Source of the DNA: Actinomadura cremea | GTDB taxonomy: Bacteria > Actinomycetota > Actinomycetes > Streptosporangiales > Streptosporangiaceae | Reading direction: 5' to 3' | Assembly (NCBI RefSeq): GCF_014648495.1 | Contig: NZ_BMRF01000007.1 | Coordinates: 124,001 to 188,000, forward strand | Length of the DNA: 64,000 nucleotides | Part shown: positions 9,970-18,451 of the stretch, piece by piece | Position numbering within the stretch: position 1 is the first letter of the stretch | How the letters are laid out: every line of letters starts with the position of its first letter | Notes under the pieces: model-generated | Database searches by the model: none | The model's input: only the letters and a program-made list of their open reading frames with translations | What the model was told of the DNA's origin: nothing | Translations under genes and position numbers: made by a program

Positions 9970-10111
9970 GTGCGGGTCTCCTGTCTCGAGCGGCCGGTCG
10001 GCGAACCGGCGTCCCTTGCGGCGGCGGGTTGCGGCGGACGGTGTTACTCGCCGGTCAGCAGCAATCTAGCCGCACGTCCACCGCCCGGTACACGGCGGGG
10101 GGCCGGGTTTG

Positions 10112-10126
10112 TTGACGGCACGTCAA
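10112..10126. promoter_or_regulatory. Inverted repeat TTGAC-N5-GTCAA
   Basis: A perfect 5-bp inverted repeat in an AT-richer stretch between the 3' end of the SGNH gene and the thiolase start, followed by another TTGAC at 10134. It may be an operator or promoter element for the thiolase gene. Confidence 0.4.
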
Positions 10127-10178
10127 ATAAGTGTTGACTTACTCCGATGTGCGCAAAACGCGGCCCTCACATGCGCGT

Positions 10179-11222
10179 TCACGACGTTGCGGCGTCCGGT
10201 TCCGTCGGGGACCCGGCCTCGCTTCCCGGCGCGGACCCGGCGTCCGGCTCCGCCGCCGACCGCCGCCGCAGCAGCCGGGCCCACCGGCCCCGCGGCCCCC
10301 GCTCGCGGCCCGCCACCGACGCGCCCGACACCTCGGTGCCGGCCCGCTCCGCCGCCGCGGCCGCCGCCAGGTACACCGGCAGCACCCCTTCGCCGATCCG
10401 CGTCTCCGGCGGCCACGCCTCCAGGTCGGGCTCCAGGCCCAGCGCCGCCGCCAGCGACGGCAGCAGCGCCGCCGCGGCGGCCGCGTAACCCCGCGCCGAC
10501 GGGTGGTACCGGTCCGCGCTGAACATCGCGTGCGGGTCGGCCGCGAACTCCCGGCCGAGCAGGTCGCCGATCGACACCGACCGTCCGCCCCGCTCCACCA
10601 CCGCGATCGTCTGCGCCGCCGCGAGCTGCCGGCTCGCCCGCCGCGCGATCCATCGCAGCGGCTGCATCAGCGGCTTCACCGACCCGAGATCCGGGCAGGT
10701 GCCCGCCACCACCTCCGCGCCCTCCGCCCGCAGCCGCGCCACCGCCTCCGCCAGATGCCGGACGGACTCCGCCGCGGGCACCCGCGACGTCACGTCGTTC
10801 GCTCCCACCATGATCACCGCGACGTCCGGGCGGACCTCCAGGGCGCGCTCCACCTGGCCGCCGAGCGCCGCCGAGCGCGCACCCGGCCGCGCCACGTTCG
10901 TCAGCCGCACCGGCCGTCCCGCCATCGCCGCCAGCCCGCCCGCCAGCACCGCGGCGGGCGTCTCCCGGGGCGCGTGCACGCCGAGACCCGCCGCCGTCGA
11001 GTCGCCGAGCACCACCAGCGACAGCGGCGCACCCGGCGACGCCTCGCCGTACAGGCCGTCCGCGACCGGCGGGTCACCGTTGGGCGTGGCCAGGATGATC
11101 TTCCTGGCGAGCCGCGCCTCCACCACGACGAGCGCGAACGTGGCCCCGCCGAGGGCGGTGATGCCCCCGCCCCCGTAGGCCGCCGCCGCCGCGATGCGGC
11201 GCGCCGTGAACGCTCTCAGCAT
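10179..11222 (-). CDS. SGNH/GDSL-family hydrolase
   Basis: A 347-residue esterase/lipase-like protein. The catalytic blocks are in order: block I VLGDSTAAGLG (Ser near 73), the block II glycine in NVARPGARS, block III VGANDV (Asn), and block V SADRYHPSARG with the Asp-X-X-His pair. A hydrophobic N-terminal segment (residues 9-32, alanine/glycine-rich) looks like a membrane anchor rather than a cleavable signal. The last 50 residues are basic and then serine/proline-rich. Start ATG 11222 has GGAGGG 9 bp upstream. It is divergent from cbs. Substrate unknown; actinobacterial relatives of this type are annotated only as SGNH hydrolases. Confidence 0.85.
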   Translation of the reverse strand: MLRAFTARRIAAAAAYGGGGITALGGATFALVVVEARLARKIILATPNGDPPVADGLYGEASPGAPLSLVVLGDSTAAGLGVHAPRETPAAVLAGGLAAMAGRPVRLTNVARPGARSAALGGQVERALEVRPDVAVIMVGANDVTSRVPAAESVRHLAEAVARLRAEGAEVVAGTCPDLGSVKPLMQPLRWIARRASRQLAAAQTIAVVERGGRSVSIGDLLGREFAADPHAMFSADRYHPSARGYAAAAAALLPSLAAALGLEPDLEAWPPETRIGEGVLPVYLAAAAAAERAGTEVSGASVAGRERGPRGRWARLLRRRSAAEPDAGSAPGSEAGSPTEPDAATS

Positions 11223-11288
11223 GGCCCACTACCCTCCGTGATTCCCGCTGCATACCCTCCGCCCACCTTGTTGATGCCCGCCCGCCGC

Positions 11289-11317
11289 GATCTCGGCTAA
11301 CGTCGGGAACGGAGATC
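11289..11317. promoter_or_regulatory. cbs promoter region with inverted repeat
   Basis: GATCTC (11289-11294) and GAGATC (11312-11317) flank a -10-like TAACGT at 11298-11303. The arrangement would let a dimeric regulator cover the -10 region of cbs. Confidence 0.4.
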
Positions 11318-11410
11318 TAACCGGGGCCGTACCGGGTCGCCCGCGCGAACCGCGGACCGATCGGGCACGCTGAACACCCGGATGACACGCGGAACGACAA
11401 GGATGTCGCG

Positions 11411-12814
11411 GTGCACGTACACGATTCGCTGGTCGAGCTGATGGGCAACACCCCGCTCGTTCGGCTGCGCAAGGTGACCGAGGGCTTCACCCGGGGCCGC
11501 GAGCCCCAGGTGCTCGCGAAGGTGGAGTACTTCAACCCCGGCGGCTCGGTGAAGGACCGCATCGCGGTCCGGATGATCGACGCCGCGGAGGCGTCCGGCG
11601 AGCTGCGGCCCGGCGGGACGATCGTCGAGCCGACGTCCGGCAACACCGGGGTCGGGCTCGCCATCGTCGCGCAGGAGCGCGGCTACCGCTGCGTCTTCGT
11701 CTGCCCGGACAAGGTCGCCAAGGACAAGATCGACGTCCTGCGCGCCTACGGTGCCGAGGTCGTCGTGTGCCCCACGGCCGTGAACCCCGACCACCCCGAC
11801 TCGTACTACTCGGTGTCGGACCGCCTCACCACCGAGATCCCGGGCGCCTGGAAGCCGAACCAGTACGAGAACCCGCAGAACCCGGCGTCCCACTACGCGA
11901 CGACCGGCCCCGAACTGTGGGAGCAGACCGAGGGCCGGATCACGCACTTCGTCGCGGGCATCGGCACCGGCGGCACGATCAGCGGCGCCGGCAGGTACCT
12001 CAAGGAGGTCTCGGGCGGGCGCGTGCAGGTGATCGGCGCCGACCCCGAGGGCTCGGTGTACTCCGGCGGCAGCGGCCGCCCCTACCTGACCGAGGGCGTC
12101 GGCGAGGACATCTGGCCCGACACCTACGACCGCGAGATCTGCGACCGCGTCATCGCCGTCTCCGACAAGGACTCCTTCATCATGACGCGGCGGCTCGCCC
12201 GCGAGGAGGCCCTCCTCGTCGGCGGCTCCTGCGGCATGGCGGTCGTCGCGGCGCTGCGCGTCGCAGCCGAGGCCGACGACGACGCGGTCATCGTCGTCCT
12301 GCTCCCGGACGGCGGCCGCGGCTACCTCTCGAAAATCTTCAGCGACGAGTGGATGCACCAGCACGGGTTCAGCGAGGACCGCTCCACCACGGAGACGACG
12401 GTGGGCGACGTCCTGGCCCAGAAGACGGGGGAGGGCATCCCGAACTTCGTCCACATGCACCCGACCGAGACGGTCGGGGAGGCCGTGAAGGTGCTGCGCG
12501 AGTTCGGCGTCTCGCAGATGCCCGTGGTGTCGCCGGGCGCGGGCCACCCCGACGTGATGGCCGGAGAAGTGGTCGGGGCCGTTGAGGAGCGCGTCCTCCT
12601 GCACGCCCTCTACGCCGACCAGGCCGGATCGGACGACCCGCTCGAGAAGCACATGAGCCCGCCCCTGCCGGTCGTCGGATCGGGCGAACCGGTGGCGCGG
12701 ATGGTGTCCGTGCTCGAGAACCGGGACGCTGTCGTCGTCCTGGTGGACGGCAAGCCCTCCGGGATCGTCACCCGCCAGGACGTCCTCAGCTACCTGGCCG
12801 ACGCCCGCACCTGA
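11411..12814 (+). CDS. cbs: Cystathionine beta-synthase
   Basis: PLP enzyme (EC 4.2.1.22) that joins homocysteine and serine into cystathionine, the first step of reverse transsulfuration. The 467 residues hold a fold-type II catalytic domain (1 to about 325) with the PLP lysine K48 in NPGGSVKDR, the phosphate loop SGNTGVG and the GTGGTISGAG loop, then a tandem pair of CBS (Bateman) domains from about 340 to the end, where family members may bind adenosyl ligands. The CBS pair distinguishes it from O-acetylserine sulfhydrylase. GTG start 11411 follows AAGGA by 8 bp. A strong hairpin follows the stop. The partner enzyme gene metB is 2.6 kb downstream beyond an exporter. Confidence 0.93.
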   Translation: MHVHDSLVELMGNTPLVRLRKVTEGFTRGREPQVLAKVEYFNPGGSVKDRIAVRMIDAAEASGELRPGGTIVEPTSGNTGVGLAIVAQERGYRCVFVCPDKVAKDKIDVLRAYGAEVVVCPTAVNPDHPDSYYSVSDRLTTEIPGAWKPNQYENPQNPASHYATTGPELWEQTEGRITHFVAGIGTGGTISGAGRYLKEVSGGRVQVIGADPEGSVYSGGSGRPYLTEGVGEDIWPDTYDREICDRVIAVSDKDSFIMTRRLAREEALLVGGSCGMAVVAALRVAAEADDDAVIVVLLPDGGRGYLSKIFSDEWMHQHGFSEDRSTTETTVGDVLAQKTGEGIPNFVHMHPTETVGEAVKVLREFGVSQMPVVSPGAGHPDVMAGEVVGAVEERVLLHALYADQAGSDDPLEKHMSPPLPVVGSGEPVARMVSVLENRDAVVVLVDGKPSGIVTRQDVLSYLADART

Positions 12815-12833
12815 CACATCCCGCTACGACGTC

Positions 12834-12863
12834 GACGGCCTCGCCCGACCGGGCGAGGCCGTC
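12834..12863 (+). terminator. Terminator of cbs
   Basis: GACGGCCTCGCCC pairs perfectly with GGGCGAGGCCGTC (13 bp) around the loop GACC, 20 bp after the cbs stop. Confidence 0.9.
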
Positions 12864-12877
12864 CGTACGAGGAGGGG

Positions 12878-12965
12878 TCAGGCGTCCGAGCCGTCCGCCT
12901 TGATGCGGGTGAGGAGGGTCGCGAACGTCCCACGGGAGATGGACAGGTGCCGGCGTCGTCCAGGG
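12878..12965 (-). pseudogene. Remnant of a DUF397-like gene
   Basis: On the minus strand the C-terminus LSISRGTFATLLTRIKAD followed by GSDA and a stop (12878) closely resembles the tail of DUF397 proteins, small actinomycete proteins usually encoded beside XRE regulators. The preceding residues DDAG, which should continue into HLSIS, are in another frame: a single missing base in the run GGCACC accounts for the shift. Upstream sequence is replaced by a large hairpin, and no N-terminal DUF397 half or regulator gene is present. The remnant sits between terminators. The identification rests on memory of the family and on a short match. Confidence 0.5.
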
Positions 12966-12992
12966 GAAGCCGCCCTCCCAGGCGTCGCTGAA

Positions 12993-13036
12993 AGGGGAAG
13001 GCCCCCGGCTCGTGCACGAGCCGGGGGCCTTCCCTT
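12993..13036. terminator. Perfect 40-bp palindrome, very strong hairpin
   Basis: Bases 12995-13014 are exactly complementary to 13015-13034 with no spacer, and two more pairs extend the stem to 22 bp. The centre is CGTGCACG. It lies between the DUF397 remnant and the MMPL stop codon and can terminate transcripts from either side. Confidence 0.8.
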
Positions 13037-13044
13037 GCGAGGGT

Positions 13045-13098
13045 GCCGGGTTGCGGGGCGGTCTGTGGGCGGCGTTTCCGACCGCCCCGCAACCCGGC
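13045..13098 (-). terminator. 19-bp perfect inverted repeat after the MMPL gene
   Basis: Arms 13045-13063 and 13080-13098 (starting GCCGGGTTGCGGGG) are perfectly complementary around a 16-nt loop. It lies 16 bp beyond the MMPL stop and is probably its terminator. Confidence 0.8.
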
Positions 13099-13113
13099 GT
13101 CTGGGGGATCCCG

Positions 13114-15276
13114 CTACGAGGAGCGGGTTCCGGACGGGGCGTAGCGGTCCTCGACCGGGTCCACCGGACCGGCCGGGGGCTCCTTCGGCCCCGCGCGTCC
13201 CGGCCACCAGGCGCGATTGCCCAGCAGGGCGGTGATGCCCGGCACCAGGAAGATCGCCATCACGAAGGCGGAGAGCGCGATGCCCAGCGCGATCGAGAAG
13301 CCCATCTGCTGCAGCATCGAGACGCTCGCCAGCAGCATCACCGAGAAGGTGCCGGCCAGGATCAGGCCCGCCGCGGCGACCGTCGGGCCGCCGTGCTGGA
13401 CGGCCAGCGCCGCGGCCTTGCGCGGCGGGTGGCCCTCCTTGGCCTCCTCCCGCAGCCGCGCGGTCATCAGGATGTTGTAGTCGGTACCGATGGCCAGCAC
13501 GAACAGGTACAGCATGATCGGCAGGTGGAAGATCTCTCCCGGTTCGCCCAGGAGGCCCTGGAAGACGAACACCGCGGAGCCCAGCGTGGCGGCGAAGCCG
13601 AGCAGCACCGCCGGGACCAGGTACAGCGGGGCCACCACCGAGCGCAGCAGCAGGAGCAGGATCACCGCGATCAGCACCCCGGCGACCGGGAGGATCACCG
13701 ACAGGTCGCGGTTGACGACCTTGTTGATGTCGGCGTAGATCGCGGCCTCACCGCCGACGTACACCTTCGTGCCCTCGGGCGCGAGGTCGTGCACCGCCGG
13801 GTTGAGCTCGTCCTTGACCAGGTTGATCGACTCGTTGCTGACCGGGTTGCCGTCCAGCAGCAGGTTGACGCGGCCGACCTTCGGGTCCTGGCCGAGTTCG
13901 GCGGGGCCGACGCCGCCCACGCCGTCCAGCGACTTGGCCTCCTGGCCGAAGGCGTCCAGTTCGGCCTTCGTCAGCGGCTGCCCGTCGGTGGACTGGACCA
14001 TGACCTCCACCGGCCGGGTCTGGCCCGCCGGGAAGCCCTTCTCCATGTCCTTGATGGCCTGCGCGGACTCGGTGTCCTGCGGGAAGCTGGACTGGAAGTC
14101 GTAGTTGGACTTGAAGCCGAAGACCCCGGTGGACAGCGCGATCATGACGGCGGCCGCGGCCAGGGCGACGATCGCAGGCCGCTTGCCCACCAGCGCGCCG
14201 AGCTTGGTCGACACGGTGCCCTTCGGCTGCTTCTTCCACGCCTTGGACGGCCAGAACACCGCGGTGCCGAGGATCGACAGCAGGGCCGGGAACACCGTCA
14301 GGGACGTGATGCCCATGACGAGGACGCCGATGGCGAGCGACGGGCCCCAGGCCGCGAAGATCCCGAAGGAGGCCAGCATCAGCACGACGAACGTGGCGGC
14401 GATCGCGGCGGCCGCGGAGGTGATGACCTCGCCGACCCGCTCGACCGCCTGGATCAGGGCCTCCTTGCGCTCCACGCCGGCCCGCAGCAGCTCGCGGTAG
14501 CGGAACAGGACGAACAAGTAGTAGTCGGCGCCGACGCCGAACAGCACGATCGTCAAGATGATCTGGAGGCTGTCGTCACCGGAGAAGTCGAGCAGCTTGG
14601 ACGCGGACCCGATCAGGCCCATGGACATCTGCTCTGTGGCGATGATCACGATGATCGGCAGGATCGCGGCCAGCGGCGCTCGGAAGATCAACAGGATCAG
14701 ACCGATGATCAGTGCGAAGGTCGCGATGGTGATGAGCGCGAAGGACTGCGTGAACGAGTCCTCGTTGTCCACGAACATCGCGATGTCGCCGCCGACCTTG
14801 GCTTCAAGATCGCTGCCCAGCACGTCGGGCAGCTTCTGCCGGAGGTCCTTGATGGCCTGGCTCTGGTCCTGGGCCTCGGCCCCGGTCGCCAGCTCCATCG
14901 GCACGGTGATCAGCTGGATGCTCTTGTTGGGAGCCACCGCCTCCGGGCCGGTGAGGAAACCCTGGACGGTCGGGTACTTCTCGGCCGTCAGCGTCTTGGC
15001 GGCCTCCGCGATCTTGGCGCTGTCCTGCGGGGTGATCTTCCCGCCGTCGGTGCGCTGGACCACGATCAGCGAGCTGGCCTCCGCCTGCTGCGGGAACGCG
15101 TCCGCGGACAGCTCGGCGGCCTGGACGGACTCGTACCCGGAGGGGAGGAACTCTCCCTGATCGGACTCGGTTGTCAGTTTGGGGGAGAAGGCGATGATGA
15201 CGACTGCCGCCGCCAGCCAGGCCACGATCGTCCACCACGGGTGTCTCACGACGAAGCGTGCGAGCCCAGCGAACAT
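13114..15276 (-). CDS. MMPL-family RND transporter
   Basis: A 720-residue inner-membrane exporter of the MMPL branch of the RND superfamily, which in actinobacteria moves lipids, siderophores or drugs. It has the canonical two-fold design: membrane helix near residues 13-33, a periplasmic loop of about 130 residues (GEFLPSGYESVQAAEL ...), five helices, a short cytosolic piece, helix 7, a second periplasmic loop and five final helices. The repeated GVGADYYLFVLFRYREELRxG-like and AIGTDYNILMTARLREEA elements are the two copies of the conserved GxDY motif on helices 4 and 10, the proton relay. ATG 15276 is preceded by AAGGAAAG. No adjacent regulator is seen; the substrate is unknown. Confidence 0.92.
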   Translation of the reverse strand: MFAGLARFVVRHPWWTIVAWLAAAVVIIAFSPKLTTESDQGEFLPSGYESVQAAELSADAFPQQAEASSLIVVQRTDGGKITPQDSAKIAEAAKTLTAEKYPTVQGFLTGPEAVAPNKSIQLITVPMELATGAEAQDQSQAIKDLRQKLPDVLGSDLEAKVGGDIAMFVDNEDSFTQSFALITIATFALIIGLILLIFRAPLAAILPIIVIIATEQMSMGLIGSASKLLDFSGDDSLQIILTIVLFGVGADYYLFVLFRYRELLRAGVERKEALIQAVERVGEVITSAAAAIAATFVVLMLASFGIFAAWGPSLAIGVLVMGITSLTVFPALLSILGTAVFWPSKAWKKQPKGTVSTKLGALVGKRPAIVALAAAAVMIALSTGVFGFKSNYDFQSSFPQDTESAQAIKDMEKGFPAGQTRPVEVMVQSTDGQPLTKAELDAFGQEAKSLDGVGGVGPAELGQDPKVGRVNLLLDGNPVSNESINLVKDELNPAVHDLAPEGTKVYVGGEAAIYADINKVVNRDLSVILPVAGVLIAVILLLLLRSVVAPLYLVPAVLLGFAATLGSAVFVFQGLLGEPGEIFHLPIMLYLFVLAIGTDYNILMTARLREEAKEGHPPRKAAALAVQHGGPTVAAAGLILAGTFSVMLLASVSMLQQMGFSIALGIALSAFVMAIFLVPGITALLGNRAWWPGRAGPKEPPAGPVDPVEDRYAPSGTRSS

Positions 15277-15423
15277 GCGTCTTTCCTTAGGTTCAGAGGG
15301 ATGTGTGCGGATGTGTATCAAACGGTAGAGATCCGACGCCCTCTTGGAGTCACCCCGTGCGCCGAAATCGAAGCTGATACCTCGGGGGGAGTGCCTCCTC
15401 CTCCAGGAGGGCAAGACGGCGGA

Positions 15424-15429
15424 TAGCCT
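15424..15429 (+). promoter_or_regulatory. -10 element of metB, leaderless arrangement
   Basis: TAGCCT lies 7 bp before the metB ATG and no ribosome binding site is present between them, so transcription probably starts at the A of the ATG. Confidence 0.5.
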
Positions 15430-15436
15430 CGTTCCC

Positions 15437-16585
15437 ATGGACAACGACGTTCACCTGGGTTTCGAGACGGTGGCGATCCACGCCGGCCAGGAGCCGGACC
15501 CCGTCACGGGCGCGGTCGTACCGCCGATTTACCAGGTCTCCACCTATAAGCAGGACGGAATCGGGGGGCTGCGCGGAGGCTACGAGTACTCGCGCTCCGC
15601 CAACCCGACGCGTACGTCGCTGGAGGTATGCCTCGCCGAGATCGAGGGCGGCGTCCGGGGCCTGGCGTTCGCGTCCGGGCTCGCCGCCGAGGACGCGCTG
15701 CTGCGCACCGTCTGCCGTCCCGGCGACCACGTGATCATCCCGAACGACGCCTACGGCGGCACCTACCGCCTCTTCGCGAAGGTCGCCGAACCGTGGGGCG
15801 TCGCGTTCGACCCGGTGCCGCTCGGGGACGTCGCCGCGGTGCGGGCCGCCGTCCGCCCCGAGACGAAGATCATCTGGGTGGAGACGCCCACGAACCCGCT
15901 GCTCGGCGTGTCCGACATCGCGGTGCTCGCGTCGATCGCCCGGGACGCCGGCGCGCTCCTCGTCGTCGACAACACCTTCGCCTCGCCCTACCTGCAGCGC
16001 CCGCTGGAGCTCGGCGCCGACGTCGTCGTGCACTCCACCACCAAGTACATCGGCGGGCACTCCGACGTGGTCGGCGGCGCGCTCGTCGTCGGCGACCCCG
16101 CGCTCGGGGAGCGGCTCGCGTTCAACCAGAACGCGATGGGCGCGGTCGCGGGCCCGTTCGACGCCTGGCTGACCCTGCGCGGCATCAAGACCCTCGGCGT
16201 CCGCATGGACCGGCACTGCGCGAACGCCGAACGGATCGTCGACATGCTCACGCGGCACCCGTCCGTCCGGCAGGTCCTCTACCCGGGGCTTCCCGAGCAC
16301 CCCGGCCACGAGATCGCCGCCAAGCAGATGAAGGGGTTCGGCGGCATGGTCTCCTTCCGGATGGAGTCGGAGGAGGCGGCCGTCCGCGTCTGCGAGCGGA
16401 CGAAGCTGTTCACGCTCGGCGAGTCGCTCGGCGGCGTCGAGTCGCTCATCGAGCACCCGGGCCGGATGACGCACGCGTCGGCGGCCGGATCGCCGCTGGA
16501 GGTGCCCGGCGACCTCGTGCGGCTCTCGGTCGGCATCGAGGACGCCGCGGACCTCCTCCGCGACCTCGACACGGCACTGAGCTGA
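15437..16585 (+). CDS. metB: Cystathionine gamma-synthase / gamma-lyase
   Basis: PLP-dependent Cys/Met metabolism enzyme of 382 residues. The PLP lysine is K203 in HSTTKYIGGHSD; EYSRSANPTRTSLE, DNTFASPYLQRPLELGADV and the SLGGVESLIEHP end motif are characteristic. Members make cystathionine from O-succinyl- or O-acetyl-homoserine plus cysteine, or cleave cystathionine to cysteine; the two activities are not separable by sequence alone. With cbs nearby, cystathionine cleavage for cysteine synthesis is attractive. The ATG 15437 is probably leaderless (TAGCCT 7 bp upstream). It is divergent from the MMPL gene. Confidence 0.9.
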   Translation: MDNDVHLGFETVAIHAGQEPDPVTGAVVPPIYQVSTYKQDGIGGLRGGYEYSRSANPTRTSLEVCLAEIEGGVRGLAFASGLAAEDALLRTVCRPGDHVIIPNDAYGGTYRLFAKVAEPWGVAFDPVPLGDVAAVRAAVRPETKIIWVETPTNPLLGVSDIAVLASIARDAGALLVVDNTFASPYLQRPLELGADVVVHSTTKYIGGHSDVVGGALVVGDPALGERLAFNQNAMGAVAGPFDAWLTLRGIKTLGVRMDRHCANAERIVDMLTRHPSVRQVLYPGLPEHPGHEIAAKQMKGFGGMVSFRMESEEAAVRVCERTKLFTLGESLGGVESLIEHPGRMTHASAAGSPLEVPGDLVRLSVGIEDAADLLRDLDTALS

Positions 16586-16624
16586 ACAAACCACCCTTCC
16601 CGCGCCGAACTTGATCAAAACATC

Positions 16625-16630
16625 TATGAT
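16625..16630 (+). promoter_or_regulatory. -10 element of the secreted esterase gene
   Basis: TATGAT lies 36 bp before the GTG start. A TTGATCAA palindrome at 16611-16618 is 8 bp upstream, too close to be the -35, and may be an operator. Confidence 0.45.
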
Positions 16631-16666
16631 TAGCGCGCCGACTTTCCATGGGCGAAGGGGTCTCGG

Positions 16667-17809
16667 GTGCGCAAGGCAGTGGTGTTCAGCGCGGCTCTCG
16701 CGGCGACGTGCGCGTCGGCCGTGGCCGTTCCGGTGACGGCGCAGGCGGCGGCGCCGGGGCCCACGGCATCGCCCGCACCGACCACGCCCGCGCCGGACGC
16801 CACGGCCGGCCCGTCCGGCGCGCCGGAGACGCCCGCCGCGCCGACGGCCCCGGCCCCGGCCGACGGGACCGTCACCGCCAGCGCCGTCATGGTGACGCCC
16901 GAGCTGCCGAAGACCGAGACCTACTCCTACGGGCCCGCCGACCGGCAGCAGGTCGACGCCTACTGGACGACCGCCGAGCGGGGCGCCGCGCCCCGCCCGG
17001 CCGTCCTGGTCGTCCACGGCGGCTACTGGCTGCAGGGCGACAAGCGCGCCTGGGAGTACTTCGCGCGCCGCCTCGTCGCCGACGGCTACGTCGTCCTGTC
17101 GACGAACTACCGGCTCGCGCCCACGGCGCAGTGGCCCGCCCAGCGCACCGACGTGCTGGCGGCGCTGAACTTCCTCAAGACCAACGCCGACCGGTGGAAC
17201 GCCGACCCCGGACGCGTCGTCGTGGTCGGCTCGTCCTCCGGCGGGCACCTCGCCACCCAGCTCGGCACCTACCGCGACGGCGGCGAGCGCGTCCGCGGCG
17301 TGATCGCCCTGTCGCCGCCGAACGACCCGGAACTCGCCTACCGCGACGGCGGCGAGCCCACCGCGAGCTACCAGCAGAAGAAGCTGCGCCGCGCCGTCAT
17401 CGAGCTGCTCGGGTGCGACCCGGCCGAGGCCGTCGCCGGCTCACGCTGCTGGAAGCTGCTCGCGGACGCCAAGCCCGCGACCCACGTCGGCGCCGAGGAC
17501 GCCCCGATGCTGTTCATGCACGGGACGAGCGAGTTCGTGCCGGCCACCGAGAGCCGCGCCCTCGCGACCGCGCTGCGCGCCGCCGGGATCGAGGCGACGA
17601 TCAAGACGGTCGAGGGGTCCTCGCACGCCGCCGCGCTGCTGAACCACCCCGACACCTACCCGACGATCGCCGAATGGCTCGACGAGCACCTCACCGGGGC
17701 GGCGTCCGGCGGCGGCGCCCCGGTCCGCGAGGACGACGAGGGCGGCGAGCACGAAACCCCCGTCGAGCTCCCGAGCGCCCTCCCGACCCAGCGCGCCACC
17801 GACGACTGA
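16667..17809 (+). CDS. Secreted alpha/beta-hydrolase (carboxylesterase type)
   Basis: A 380-residue exported esterase. A signal peptide (KAVVFSAALAATCASAVAV, cleavage likely after VTAQA near 28) is followed by a proline/alanine/threonine-rich linker to about 75 that may span the wall. The hydrolase domain has the oxyanion motif VVHGGYW, the nucleophile elbow VGSSSGGH, and a C-terminal EGSSHAA histidine, the arrangement of the hormone-sensitive-lipase/esterase branch. The extreme C-terminus is acidic and disordered. GTG 16667 follows AAGGGG by 6 bp. A lone transcription unit between metB and the convergent membrane-protein operon. Substrate unknown. Confidence 0.85.
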   Translation: MRKAVVFSAALAATCASAVAVPVTAQAAAPGPTASPAPTTPAPDATAGPSGAPETPAAPTAPAPADGTVTASAVMVTPELPKTETYSYGPADRQQVDAYWTTAERGAAPRPAVLVVHGGYWLQGDKRAWEYFARRLVADGYVVLSTNYRLAPTAQWPAQRTDVLAALNFLKTNADRWNADPGRVVVVGSSSGGHLATQLGTYRDGGERVRGVIALSPPNDPELAYRDGGEPTASYQQKKLRRAVIELLGCDPAEAVAGSRCWKLLADAKPATHVGAEDAPMLFMHGTSEFVPATESRALATALRAAGIEATIKTVEGSSHAAALLNHPDTYPTIAEWLDEHLTGAASGGGAPVREDDEGGEHETPVELPSALPTQRATDD

Positions 17810-17867
17810 CCGGACGCGGCCGGTCGGCGTCGTCGCGGGGGGGACCCCGCACCCCGACACCCCCGGA

Positions 17868-18425
17868 TCAGCCGTTCCACACCATCAGCACGAGGATCAC
17901 CAGCCAGATCAGCGCGATGACGCCGGACAGCGCCGCGATCCGGCCGCGCTCCACCTGCGCGACGTCCGCGCCGGACGCCGCGGTCGCCGGCGCTGCGGCG
18001 GCCCCCGCCCGCTCCGCGTGCTCGTCCTTCTCGACCCTCGGCTTCTCCTCGCCGCCGGCGGCCTCGGCCCGCCCGGCGGGCGCCCCGGCGCCCGCCGGGG
18101 CGCCCGCGGTCTCCAGCAGGTGCACCGCCCGGCGCTGGTCGCGGTCCACGATCAGCAGCAGCACCAGCGCGACGATGAACAGCGTCATCGACGCCGACAG
18201 CCACATCTGGTCGAACTGCCCGTTCGCCAGGAACATGCCGAACAGGAAGATGCCCAGGCACGCCACGCCGTAGATCTGCGTGGTCCGGTTCAGGTACCGC
18301 ACGACCGACGTGTTGCGCTTGCGGATGTAACGCGGCGTGGACATCGTCGCGGCGGTCAGCGGCCCCAGCGTGAAGATCGCGAAACCGATGTGCAGGATCA
18401 GCAGCAGGTGGTCGGAAGTCGACAT
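17868..18425 (-). CDS. Four-helix membrane protein resembling DUF2269
   Basis: A 185-residue integral membrane protein. It has hydrophobic segments at about 7-25 (LLLILHIGFAIFTLGPLTA), 52-70, 76-95 and at the C-terminus, with a proline/alanine/charged cytosolic linker between the third and the last. The first three helices resemble DUF2269-type predicted membrane proteins (an HIGFA-type first helix, then a YLNRTTQIYG loop). Function unknown. It follows the VWA gene by 26 bp, but it also has its own leaderless-type promoter (TAGGGT at 18433-18438, 7 bp before ATG), so it can be expressed with or without moxR-vwa. Confidence 0.65.
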   Translation of the reverse strand: MSTSDHLLLILHIGFAIFTLGPLTAATMSTPRYIRKRNTSVVRYLNRTTQIYGVACLGIFLFGMFLANGQFDQMWLSASMTLFIVALVLLLIVDRDQRRAVHLLETAGAPAGAGAPAGRAEAAGGEEKPRVEKDEHAERAGAAAAPATAASGADVAQVERGRIAALSGVIALIWLVILVLMVWNG

Positions 18426-18432
18426 GACGCCG

Positions 18433-18438
18433 ACCCTA
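18433..18438 (-). promoter_or_regulatory. -10 element inside the moxR-vwa operon
   Basis: TAGGGT (minus strand) ends 7 bp before the ATG of the membrane protein gene, consistent with leaderless transcription. Confidence 0.45.
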
Positions 18439-18451
18439 CGGCCTGCGGGCG

